Part shown: positions 1-7,340 of the stretch, piece after piece
Numbering within the stretch: position 1 is the stretch's first letter
Layout of the letters: every line of letters begins with the position of its first letter
DNA from: Prevotella sp.
GTDB lineage: Bacteria; Bacteroidota; Bacteroidia; Bacteroidales; Bacteroidaceae
Direction of reading: 5' to 3'
DNA: 13,410 bases
NCBI GenBank assembly: GCA_021204735.1
Contig: JAJPYV010000066.1
Span: 1 to 13,410, forward strand
The notes under the pieces: model-generated
Seen by the model: the letters and a program-made list of their open reading frames with translations, nothing else
Told to the model about the DNA's origin: nothing
Databases searched by the model: none
Translations under genes and position numbers: made by a program

Positions 1-22
1 AATGAAAAATATAAAATTATTG

Positions 23-30
23 TATATTTG
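23..30 (+). promoter_or_regulatory. Bacteroidota -7 promoter element for the pectinase gene
   Basis: TATATTTG is an exact match to the Bacteroidota primary-sigma -7 consensus TAnnTTTG. The -33 element would lie at or before the first bases of the window, so it cannot be checked. Transcription would start around position 35-38, which leaves an AT-rich 5' leader of about 120 nt before the ATG at 156. I see no strong hairpin or recognised riboswitch in that leader. The call rests on one 8-nt match in AT-rich DNA, so it is tentative. Confidence 0.5.
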
Positions 31-155
31 CCACTTAAAAACATGGGTATTAAAAAACACCTTGTGAACCTAAATATATTCTTTCTAAAAATCCATTTAC
101 TAATTAAAATTTACAATTATAAATCATTTAACTATAAAATCTTAATCCAACAATC

Positions 156-3100
156 ATGTTTAATTACCAAAAAACATTATTAACAACAGTATTGATACTT
201 TTCACGATAATGTCAATACATGCAACGATTGAAGGCAGTCTTGATCCTGAATCGGTGGTTGCTGAATGGAGCAATTCATCGACATATCCAAAGGTGATAG
301 ACATTAACTTCAGTGATGACACCTGGCCTGATACTTGGACAGGTGAGACAGGAGTAGACTGTCCAGAGTATGATGATGGTGCTTACATAAATGCTATACT
401 TGAGACACCTGCAAACGGAGGAACGGAGATCACATACCCAGTGCTGTTTCACAACTGTACCTTCGCCACCAAAAAGTCGTATAATGGTTATGCGGGAGCA
501 ACAGCAGCTTTCTGTCGTCAATATTACGAAGGCCAGAGTTGTACTGGAAACAGTGTTGACAATTACAATAACTGGACAGTGCCAGGGCACACTACATACC
601 TTGAGGACAATATCCAATATGACGAAAATGGTGTCCCAAATTACGGAGAGGCTGGTTTTGTACAGATGTGCCGTAACGCTGGTGTTCTCGATGTCACGAC
701 ACATACGAAAGTCAGTCTTCATGGTTGGATGGAGATAGACCATATCCCATACGTGGAGCGTGTGCAGTGGTCATGGTCATCCACTTCTTGGGGACGTGGC
801 ATTAAATGTGATGTGAAGATTGGAGACGGAGATTGGGAACCTCTTGTTTGGATGGGTTCTGAAAAACAGAAGAGCGGTTGGACCATGTTCAGCGACCAGG
901 GCTATTTCATGGAGAACGTGATAGACGCAAGTGATGTGTCTATCCGTTGGAGAGTATGGGATGGTGACAATGGTCAGACATTGGTTCAGGTGGATGAAGA
1001 TGGCAATTCTCCATTTGGCACAGCAGTTGACTCTACAGCCCAAATGCAGGCACCCCGTGTACACAAGATACAGATTTTCGGAAACGAGATTACGGCGGAT
1101 GAAGCAGAGTATGCCCGTAATAATCCTGTGAGTGACGTGGGCGAACTTTCCGACCTTGACAGTGAAAACGAAAGCGAAACGGAAGATACTGCTCCTGATG
1201 CCAACGCACCCATTGTGCTTGCCACTGTTGCACAGGATGGTACAGGTGATTATACGACAATCCAGTCAGCCATAAATGCCGTGCCAGACGGTTCACGCGG
1301 AATAATCTACATACGTCCGGGTGTATATGATGAGAATATATATTGTGGTACAAAATCGAGCCACGACAAGTACATTAGTCTTATCGGTGAAAATAAGGAG
1401 ACAACAATACTCACTTCATCTGTTGACCGTGGTAGCAACAACTCCAGCAACACTTACAATGACTGCGCAGCCCTAAATGTTTATACATCCCGTTTCTATG
1501 CGGAAAACATAACAATCCGTAATACAAGCGGCAATGTAGGACAGGCAGAGGCCCTGTATACAAACGGAGACGCACACATATTCAATAACTGCTTATTGAG
1601 CGGTTATCAAGATACTTACAAGTCAAATGTCAGCTCAAGAGGATATTTCACGAACTGTACAATTGAGGGTGCCACCGATTTCATTTATGACAGTGGTCTC
1701 GAATGGTTTGAGAACTGTGAGATACATTGTGTTAAAGGTGGTGGTTATATAACAGCAGCAGCTGATGCCTCTGTTACCATGATAAGTGCCCGTTATCCGG
1801 AATTGAGCAATAGTCCGTTCTATGCCGGCTTATGTTTCCGCAACTGTAACATCACGGCAGAAGATGGAGTAGCTGACGGTGCATACTACCTTGGTCGTCC
1901 CTGGAAAGAGAAATGCGGTACAATGTTCTTGCAGTGCACCCTTGGCAGTCATATCAATTCTGCCGGCTGGTTAGCATGGAACGGTAACGAAGAGAAATGT
2001 TCTTATCTTGAATACAAGAATGTTGATACAGATGGAAATCTTGTTGACACATCCTCACGTGCCTCTTTCAGTTATCAGGCAACAGATGATGAGGTAGAGG
2101 CTTATATGAACCCTGAATTCCTCTTCGCAAAAGAGTCTGATGTGCCGTTCGACTATGCTACAATATTAAATGGAGCAGCCGCACCTACTAATTTCACCGT
2201 CAGTGATACAGAAATCACATGGGAGAGTGATGATATGGCAGTGGGGTATCTTATCTATAAAGATGATGTGTTTGTAGACTTTATTGAGAATGCCTCATAT
2301 TCAAAGGATACAGATGATAAGTCTGTATATAAAGTTCGCAGCGTATCCAAACATGGCGTTACCTCTGATGCCGTAGCTGTGACCGGAACTACACAATTGC
2401 TTGCATTCCCGACAGCAGAAGGTTTTGGAAAATATACCACAGGCGGTCGTGGCGGTCAGGTAGTAACTGTTACGTCACTTGCCAATAGCGGCACTGGTTC
2501 ATTGCGTTGGGCATTCGAGCAATATCCTGATGAGCCTATTACTATAGTCTTCGCCGTCAGCGGTGATATACATCTGACAGAACCATTGAAAGTAAACCGT
2601 GCAGACTGGACTCTTGCCGGTCAGACAGCGCCTGGTGATGGTATTATAATCACGCACGACAAATTAAATGTAGGCGGTTCAGAGAATTTCATCATACGTA
2701 ACGTACGTTTCCGCATAGGGCAGTTGGATTCAGATGGTGAGGTATATGCTGAAAGTGCATTCGGAGGAGAAAACTGTGAGAATTACATTTTGGATCACTG
2801 TTCATTCGGTTGGTCGGTTGAGGAGGTTATGGACACGCAAGACAGTCATTTCCTGACCGTACAGAACTGTATCGTCCACGAGGGACTTTACAATGCCGGG
2901 CACTCCAAAGGTGCACGAGGCTATGCAAGTCAGTGGGGAGGCTCACCAGCCACATATTACCGCAATCTGCTCGCCAACAATCACAGTCGTAGTCCACGTT
3001 TCAACGGAGCACGCGGCGAGGATTATGTGGTATTCCTTGAATACATCAATAATGTAAACTTTAACTGGGGTACATCAACCGCTTGTTATGGTGGTGAGAA

Positions 3101-4064
3101 CACGGCAGACATCAGTAACTACAATGGTTTGAACTCCGCTCATGAGTGCAACTTCATGAACAACTACTACAAGCCAGGACCAGAAAGTCCTTCAAATTCA
3201 AAATTTGTACTTTCAAGTTATGCCCGTGATGGTGCCACTTCATGGGGACCTGCAAAGTGGTATATCAACGGAAACGTGATGGAAGGCAACGATGCAGCAA
3301 CTGCCGACAACTGGACAGCAGTATCAGTGGAAACTTACACCCTGGATGATATACGGGTAGATGAGCGTATAGTAACACAAACACCTTACTATCGTTACTC
3401 ATTGATAGAAGGCAAATACCCGACATACGTTCCGGAAGATTACATGATATATGACTACGAGACTGCGGAAGATGCTTTTAACACAGTAGTAAATACTGTA
3501 GGAACGGTAAACCGGGATAAAGTAGAGCAGCGTATCATCAATGACCTTAAAAACGGAACTTGTACGTGGACCGGTTCAGTATCACACTTAAAAGGTATTA
3601 TTGATGTTGAGGGTGATGCAGAGGGCTTCTTTGACTACTCTACTGATTATACAGTACCTGCTGATACAGATGGTGACGGAATGCCAGACGAGTGGGAAAA
3701 TGCGCATGGACTTGACCCGAACAATGCTGAAGACCGTAACACCATTTGTGATGACGGTTACACAGCATTGGAAGTTTACTTGAACACTCTTATGGGTGAT
3801 TATGATGAACCATCAAATGGTATCGGTACTGTGATTAGCATGGAAAGACCGGAAATAAGCTACGACAAGGCAACTAACACTCTTCACATAAGTGAGAATG
3901 CCCTTGGAAGCGTCTTGAATGTTTATTCAACTAATGGTCAACTGTTGTTATCACGTCAACTGTCATCATCAGAGACATCACTCTCCGGACTTCCAACAGG
4001 AATGTTACTGCTCCGCGTAAGTGGCAACAGCATCTGTCCACGAGTATTGAAAGTTGTTAAGTAA
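156..4064 (+). CDS. Secreted bifunctional pectin methylesterase (CE8) - pectate lyase (PL1) with T9SS-like C-terminal tail
   Basis: This extracellular enzyme is predicted to de-esterify homogalacturonan and then cleave it by beta-elimination. A signal peptide spans about residues 1-23 (Lys6, hydrophobic core, cleavage after His-Ala). Residues 30-330 form a module I do not recognise, followed by an acidic Asp/Glu/Ser linker (about 331-353). The CE8 beta-helix covers about 355-665 and starts with DGTGDYTTIQ. Its expected active-site residues are present: Gln463 in GQAEAL, Gln485-Asp486 in GYQDT, Asp508 in TDFIY (nucleophile), and Arg581/Trp583 in LGRPW. An Fn3-like spacer lies at about 673-747. 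The PL1 beta-helix (about 750-1130) starts FPTAEGFG and contains LDHCSFGWS (from 879) and HSRSPRFNG, where Arg948 is the candidate catalytic base. DTDGDGMPDEWE at 1170-1181 resembles a thrombospondin-3 calcium loop. Residues 1222-1302 resemble a type A T9SS sorting domain ending in LKVVK. No SusC/SusD gene is adjacent. The gene stands alone between its own promoter and terminator. Confidence 0.93.
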   Translation: MFNYQKTLLTTVLILFTIMSIHATIEGSLDPESVVAEWSNSSTYPKVIDINFSDDTWPDTWTGETGVDCPEYDDGAYINAILETPANGGTEITYPVLFHNCTFATKKSYNGYAGATAAFCRQYYEGQSCTGNSVDNYNNWTVPGHTTYLEDNIQYDENGVPNYGEAGFVQMCRNAGVLDVTTHTKVSLHGWMEIDHIPYVERVQWSWSSTSWGRGIKCDVKIGDGDWEPLVWMGSEKQKSGWTMFSDQGYFMENVIDASDVSIRWRVWDGDNGQTLVQVDEDGNSPFGTAVDSTAQMQAPRVHKIQIFGNEITADEAEYARNNPVSDVGELSDLDSENESETEDTAPDANAPIVLATVAQDGTGDYTTIQSAINAVPDGSRGIIYIRPGVYDENIYCGTKSSHDKYISLIGENKETTILTSSVDRGSNNSSNTYNDCAALNVYTSRFYAENITIRNTSGNVGQAEALYTNGDAHIFNNCLLSGYQDTYKSNVSSRGYFTNCTIEGATDFIYDSGLEWFENCEIHCVKGGGYITAAADASVTMISARYPELSNSPFYAGLCFRNCNITAEDGVADGAYYLGRPWKEKCGTMFLQCTLGSHINSAGWLAWNGNEEKCSYLEYKNVDTDGNLVDTSSRASFSYQATDDEVEAYMNPEFLFAKESDVPFDYATILNGAAAPTNFTVSDTEITWESDDMAVGYLIYKDDVFVDFIENASYSKDTDDKSVYKVRSVSKHGVTSDAVAVTGTTQLLAFPTAEGFGKYTTGGRGGQVVTVTSLANSGTGSLRWAFEQYPDEPITIVFAVSGDIHLTEPLKVNRADWTLAGQTAPGDGIIITHDKLNVGGSENFIIRNVRFRIGQLDSDGEVYAESAFGGENCENYILDHCSFGWSVEEVMDTQDSHFLTVQNCIVHEGLYNAGHSKGARGYASQWGGSPATYYRNLLANNHSRSPRFNGARGEDYVVFLEYINNVNFNWGTSTACYGGENTADISNYNGLNSAHECNFMNNYYKPGPESPSNSKFVLSSYARDGATSWGPAKWYINGNVMEGNDAATADNWTAVSVETYTLDDIRVDERIVTQTPYYRYSLIEGKYPTYVPEDYMIYDYETAEDAFNTVVNTVGTVNRDKVEQRIINDLKNGTCTWTGSVSHLKGIIDVEGDAEGFFDYSTDYTVPADTDGDGMPDEWENAHGLDPNNAEDRNTICDDGYTALEVYLNTLMGDYDEPSNGIGTVISMERPEISYDKATNTLHISENALGSVLNVYSTNGQLLLSRQLSSSETSLSGLPTGMLLLRVSGNSICPRVLKVVK

Positions 4065-4082
4065 CAACCATATAAACATTTT

Positions 4083-4123
4083 AAAAAGCCTGTCGCTTAT
4101 CAATGCAAGCGACAGGCTTTTTT
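4083..4123 (+). terminator. Rho-independent terminator after the pectinase gene
   Basis: A perfect 16-bp inverted repeat (arms 4083-4098 and 4107-4122) surrounds an 8-nt loop. The core AGCCTGTCGCTT pairs with AAGCGACAGGCT, and the right arm ends in six T residues. It lies 18 nt after the pectinase stop codon and separates that gene from the folP cluster. The left arm begins with five A residues, so the structure could also work on the opposite strand, although no minus-strand gene approaches it. Confidence 0.95.
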
Positions 4124-4202
4124 ATGCCAATGCCAAACTGACATTTGACTACATTACTTAGCAAAAAAAAGTCAAAACAGCTATGTTCTCATTATTTATA
4201 TG

Positions 4203-4210
4203 TAATTTTG
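4203..4210 (+). promoter_or_regulatory. Bacteroidota -7 promoter element for the folP-cdaA cluster
   Basis: TAATTTTG matches TAnnTTTG exactly and lies 31 nt upstream of the folP GTG, downstream of the preceding terminator. Predicted transcription start is around 4215-4218, giving a short leader of about 25 nt. No good TTTG -33 box is present at the expected spacing (about 4178-4184), so the promoter may be moderate or need help. Confidence 0.6.
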
Positions 4211-4227
4211 CGATTATAAATTTTTAT

Positions 4228-4245
4228 ATGAAAATACTATCGTGA
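4228..4245 (+). other. Possible five-codon leader ORF overlapping the folP start
   Basis: ATG AAA ATA CTA TCG TGA would encode MKILS. It is the first ATG after the predicted transcription start, and its TGA stop overlaps the GTG start of folP in a GTGA tetranucleotide at 4242-4245. That overlap is typical of termination-reinitiation coupling. It is too short for any coding statistic and may be chance. Confidence 0.25.
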
Positions 4246-5123
4246 AAGGCTTTCCTGAATATACCATAAATGTAAATGGACGGTTATTGAACTTGTCTGA
4301 ACCACAGGCTATGGGTATTATCAACATCACTCCAGATTCATTCTATGTGAAAAGCCGCAAGCAAACGGAGTACGATATAGCGCAACGAGCCGACCAGATT
4401 ATTGCAGAAGGAGGCACAATTATAGACATCGGAGCTTTCTCCACACGTCCAGGAGCTACCCAAGTAACTGTCGGTGAGGAAATGGAACGTATGCGAATGG
4501 CACTGAAAACAGTAAGGAGCGTGCAACCCAATGCGATAATATCTGTTGATACTTTCCGCCCCGAAGTGGCAGAGATGGCAGTGAGCGAGTTTGACGTAAA
4601 CATAATCAATGACGTGTCAGAAGGAAATGTCAATGGTGCATTTGGAGGTTCGGATTCCTCAAATTCCATTAGTGAGAGAAAAATAGAAGATGGTGAATAT
4701 CCTGAAATGTTTAAGACGATAGCAAGATTAGGTATTCCTTACATATTAATGTCTGTCAAACCAGACATTACCACCATGATGCAAACTTTTGCAAAAGAGG
4801 TACAACAGTTGAGAGATTTAGGAGCAAAGGACATAATCCTTGACCCTGGTTTCGGTTTCGGCAAAACGCTTTCACAGAATTACGAGTTGCTTGCCAATCT
4901 TGGGAAACTACGTGAATTTGAGCTACCATTACTTGTTGGAGTATCACGGAAATCTATGATATTCAAGCTCCTTGACACTTCTGCTGATGAAGCCCTTAAT
5001 GGAACTACGGTAATTAACACAATTGCCATGCTGCAATCTGGCGCTTCCATACTGCGTGTTCATGACGTAAGGCAGTGTGTAGAAACAATAAAAATAGTAA
5101 AAGAAACTTTGAAATATGTTTGA
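4242..5123 (+). CDS. folP: Dihydropteroate synthase
   Basis: This cytoplasmic TIM-barrel enzyme condenses p-aminobenzoate with hydroxymethyl-dihydropterin diphosphate in folate synthesis and is the sulfonamide target. At 293 residues it is near the usual family size. Visible motifs are MGIINITPDSF (24-34), DIGAFSTRPGA (62-72, the pABA/sulfonamide loop), SVDTFRP (101-107), INDVSEG (122-128), ILDPGFGFGKT (199-209), GVSRKS (233-238, lysine site) and LRVHDV (271-276). The start is GTG: the next in-frame ATG (residue 24) would delete the first barrel strand, and the reading frame upstream has no ATG before a stop at 4203. Two departures from the common pattern are a Ser/Gly-rich insertion after INDVS (about 128-153) and MSVKPD where many homologues have MHMRG (170-175). 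It overlaps cdaA by 8 bp, which suggests translational coupling. Confidence 0.95.
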   Translation: MKGFPEYTINVNGRLLNLSEPQAMGIINITPDSFYVKSRKQTEYDIAQRADQIIAEGGTIIDIGAFSTRPGATQVTVGEEMERMRMALKTVRSVQPNAIISVDTFRPEVAEMAVSEFDVNIINDVSEGNVNGAFGGSDSSNSISERKIEDGEYPEMFKTIARLGIPYILMSVKPDITTMMQTFAKEVQQLRDLGAKDIILDPGFGFGKTLSQNYELLANLGKLREFELPLLVGVSRKSMIFKLLDTSADEALNGTTVINTIAMLQSGASILRVHDVRQCVETIKIVKETLKYV

Positions 5124-5886
5124 TTTTGGCATAAAAGACGTTATCGATATTGTTTGCGTCGCATTGATGCTGTACTATATCTATCGATTAATGAAAGAGT
5201 CACGGTCGCTCAACGTGTTCATTGGCATAATGGTGTTTATCTTGATTTGGCTTTTCGTGAGTCAGATATTAGAAATGCGATTGCTTGGGAGTATAATGGA
5301 CAAACTTGTCAGTGTGGGTGTAATAGCCTTGATAGTGATATTCCAATCAGAAATACGCAAGTTCTTATATGACCTTGGTGGACACCATAGAATGAAAGGT
5401 TTTATACGATTGTTCACATCTGGAGATAAGAAGAACCGTGCAGACCGTGAGTCGATAATGCCAGTAGTAATGGCTTGCATGAATATGGGACGTGCGAAAG
5501 TAGGAGCATTGATAGTGATTGAACGTATTTCCCCACTCGACAGTATCGTGGAAACTGGTGATACAATTGATGCAAATATCAACCAAAGACTCATTGAAAA
5601 CATTTTTTTTAAAAATTCTCCACTGCACGATGGTGCTATGGTAATTTCAAAAAAACGCATACGAGCAGCAGGCTGCATCCTTCCTGTAAGTCACAGTATT
5701 GACATCCCAAAAGAATTGGGATTACGCCATAGAGCCGCATTAGGCATGTCACAAGACAGCGATGCTGTATCTATTGTTGTGTCGGAAGAGACAGGAAGCA
5801 TATCAGTAGCCATAAAAGGACAATTTCAATTGCGTCTTTCAGCAGAAGAATTAGAGAGCATACTAACACGTGAATTGATTTTATAA
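5116..5886 (+). CDS. cdaA: Membrane diadenylate cyclase CdaA (DacA type)
   Basis: The enzyme makes the second messenger c-di-AMP from two ATP. The 256 residues begin with three hydrophobic segments (about 9-26, 33-52 and 64-78), the CdaA membrane anchor. A DisA_N (DAC) catalytic domain follows. Its signature residues are intact: DGA at 172-174 (metal and ribose contacts, within PLHDGAMVI) and RHR at 204-206 (phosphate contacts, within GLRHRAALG), followed by SEETGSISVA at 223-232. The size is close to Firmicutes CdaA, about 270 residues. The start overlaps the folP stop by 8 bp (ATGTTTGA). No cdaR/YbbR regulator or glmM follows, unlike the Firmicutes cdaA-cdaR-glmM operon. No c-di-AMP phosphodiesterase or riboswitch is visible in the window. 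Confidence 0.95.
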   Translation: MFDFGIKDVIDIVCVALMLYYIYRLMKESRSLNVFIGIMVFILIWLFVSQILEMRLLGSIMDKLVSVGVIALIVIFQSEIRKFLYDLGGHHRMKGFIRLFTSGDKKNRADRESIMPVVMACMNMGRAKVGALIVIERISPLDSIVETGDTIDANINQRLIENIFFKNSPLHDGAMVISKKRIRAAGCILPVSHSIDIPKELGLRHRAALGMSQDSDAVSIVVSEETGSISVAIKGQFQLRLSAEELESILTRELIL

Positions 5887-5913
5887 TAATTATAGTAATT
5901 ATCAGATTATATC

Positions 5914-6339
5914 ATGAAAAAGTATCTACTTATACTTGTATTTAGTATCATTTCATTACATATTGCGGCACAAGAGCAAAAACCTTTCAATGTCGAAATA
6001 AGCAATGACGAGTACAAAATATATATAAAGATGAACCTTTACGACAAGAATATTATCGCACCTGACAATGAGGCATTGGGCAAACTCGACGGCTTTTGGG
6101 GCTCCATGCAAAGCACCAGTAAATGGTTTATAACTTCTTCGAGAATCATAAACAAAAAAACTGCAGAAATAGAGGTTATAAATGATTATGGCAGTGAGGA
6201 CTTTACAGCTGTGATAAAGTTAAATGATGATGGAACATACAACTATCAAAAGAAAAATGGCAGTACATTGAAATTTGCCGTAAATGGCAAATGGCAGAAA
6301 ATACCAAACAGTCTAATATTTAGCAGAAGCCAACACTAA
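5914..6339 (+). CDS. Small secreted protein of unknown function
   Basis: I do not recognise this 141-residue protein. It starts with a classical signal peptide: Lys2-Lys3, a hydrophobic stretch to about residue 18, and a likely cleavage near Ala-Ala-Gln (18-20). There is no lipobox cysteine, so a soluble periplasmic or exported form is likely. The mature part alternates polar and hydrophobic residues (for example VEISNDEYKIYIKM and KTAEIEVIND), which suggests a small beta-sandwich or lipocalin-like barrel. It contains no cysteine. It begins 27 bp after cdaA and ends 5 bp before the transporter gene with no terminator between them, so it is probably co-transcribed with both. A lineage-specific accessory to the neighbouring carrier or an envelope factor are both possible. 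Confidence 0.75.
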   Translation: MKKYLLILVFSIISLHIAAQEQKPFNVEISNDEYKIYIKMNLYDKNIIAPDNEALGKLDGFWGSMQSTSKWFITSSRIINKKTAEIEVINDYGSEDFTAVIKLNDDGTYNYQKKNGSTLKFAVNGKWQKIPNSLIFSRSQH

Positions 6340-6344
6340 TTTTT

Positions 6345-7304
6345 ATGGGACTAATTCGATTCGTGAAGAAATGGACATTACCTTGTTCCATGGTTATGGG
6401 TGCTTTGGTTTATTTACTGTTTACAGAACTCCAACCACTCGAACCAATAGGCATTGCAGTGGCACCATATATAACGAATCTACTGCCGATACTTCTTTTT
6501 TTGATGTTCTATGTATCATCTTTAAAGATGAAAATAGTAGAGTTGCGCCCACGGGCATGGCATTTCTGGCTACAAGTTATCATAGTCGTAATGTCGGCTA
6601 TTATGGTAGGCGTGATACTACTTGTGCATGACTACAATACAAAATTGATACTCGAAGGCGTATTTATCTGTATCATCAGTCCTACTGCCATCGCTGCCCC
6701 GGTAATCACTGAGAAATTGGGCGGCAGCGCAGCATCACTCACCGTGTTCATCCTGATTGTAAACTGTGTCGCATCGATTACGATACCTATTTTCTTTCCT
6801 CTTGTAGAAAAAGAGACAGACATCACTTTCATAGTCGCTTTTCTCGCTATTTTCAAGCGACTGATAACAGTGCTGATATTACCCCTCTTTCTTGCACAGC
6901 TCACCCGTCGCTACCTACCCAAACTAACAGAAAGACTAAACCTGCACAAGAACATCGCTTTCTACATTTGGGCATTCAACCTCTCAATAGTAATGGGAAT
7001 GACAGTCCATAATATCACCTGTGCTACCGTAGGTGGCATGACAATGCTGCTCTTGATAGTACTTCCACTTGGCGTCACCCTATTTCTCTTCTCATTGGGA
7101 AAGGCTGTGGGAAAGCGTTCTGGTGAAAGCATCAATGCAGGACAGGCACTTGGGCAGAAGAACACCATATTAGGGATATGGCTGACCATGAATTTCCTAA
7201 ACCCAACAGCAGCCATCGCCCCCTGCGCATACGTGGTATGGCAAAATATTGTCAACTCATGGCAACTGTGGTACAAGGAGAAATACGGTGAATTGAAATG
7301 GTAA
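6345..7304 (+). CDS. BASS-superfamily membrane transporter (bile-acid:sodium-symporter-like)
   Basis: This 319-residue inner-membrane carrier has about nine to ten hydrophobic segments (roughly 12-28, 41-59, 74-94, 102-122, 130-151, 161-185, 203-222, 228-252 and 276-300), the normal size and topology of the SBF/BASS group. The two broken-helix motifs of the fold are recognisable: ISPTAIAAPV (111-120) in the fourth segment and GQALGQKNTILG (266-277) before the ninth. By my alignment with bacterial ASBT structures, the sodium ligands are not conserved: Ser-Asn becomes Ala118-Pro119, and the Glu and Gln of ExGxQN become Ala268 and Lys272. The substrate is therefore open, and sodium coupling is doubtful. 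The name should not be read as evidence for bile acid transport. The gene begins 5 bp after the small secreted protein gene and ends the plus-strand cluster. Confidence 0.82.
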   Translation: MGLIRFVKKWTLPCSMVMGALVYLLFTELQPLEPIGIAVAPYITNLLPILLFLMFYVSSLKMKIVELRPRAWHFWLQVIIVVMSAIMVGVILLVHDYNTKLILEGVFICIISPTAIAAPVITEKLGGSAASLTVFILIVNCVASITIPIFFPLVEKETDITFIVAFLAIFKRLITVLILPLFLAQLTRRYLPKLTERLNLHKNIAFYIWAFNLSIVMGMTVHNITCATVGGMTMLLLIVLPLGVTLFLFSLGKAVGKRSGESINAGQALGQKNTILGIWLTMNFLNPTAAIAPCAYVVWQNIVNSWQLWYKEKYGELKW

Positions 7305-7307
7305 AAA

Positions 7308-7330
7308 CTTTCCCCGCTAAGCAGGGAAAG
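7308..7330 (-). terminator. Hairpin terminator of the parC-pepT operon in the convergent gap
   Basis: CTTTCCC (7308-7314) pairs with GGGAAAG (7324-7330) around a 9-nt loop. Read on the minus strand, the stem is followed directly by TTTTTAC (from 7307 downward), as in an intrinsic terminator, and it lies 10 nt beyond the pepT stop. On the plus strand no T run follows the stem, so it would terminate the transporter cluster less well. The gap between the two convergent genes is only 36 bp. Confidence 0.75.
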
Positions 7331-7340
7331 ATAACTATAA

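Noticed and set aside
276..743. 155-codon minus-strand open frame inside the pectinase gene
   Set aside because: It is antisense to the signal-bearing N-terminal module, shows no recognisable motif, and has no promoter or neighbouring gene. It is a frame shadow.
4125..4136. Tandem TGCCAA repeat after the terminator
   Set aside because: Two copies of a 6-mer are expected by chance, and there is no further copy nearby.
4228..4245. Sequencing frameshift joining the ATG at 4228 to folP
   Set aside because: A single-base error could join them, but a GTG start in the observed frame gives a normal DHPS N-terminus, so no error needs to be assumed. I kept the mini-ORF only as a low-confidence feature.
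5262..5678. 138-codon minus-strand open frame inside cdaA
   Set aside because: It lies opposite the conserved DAC domain, with no motif or regulatory signal of its own.
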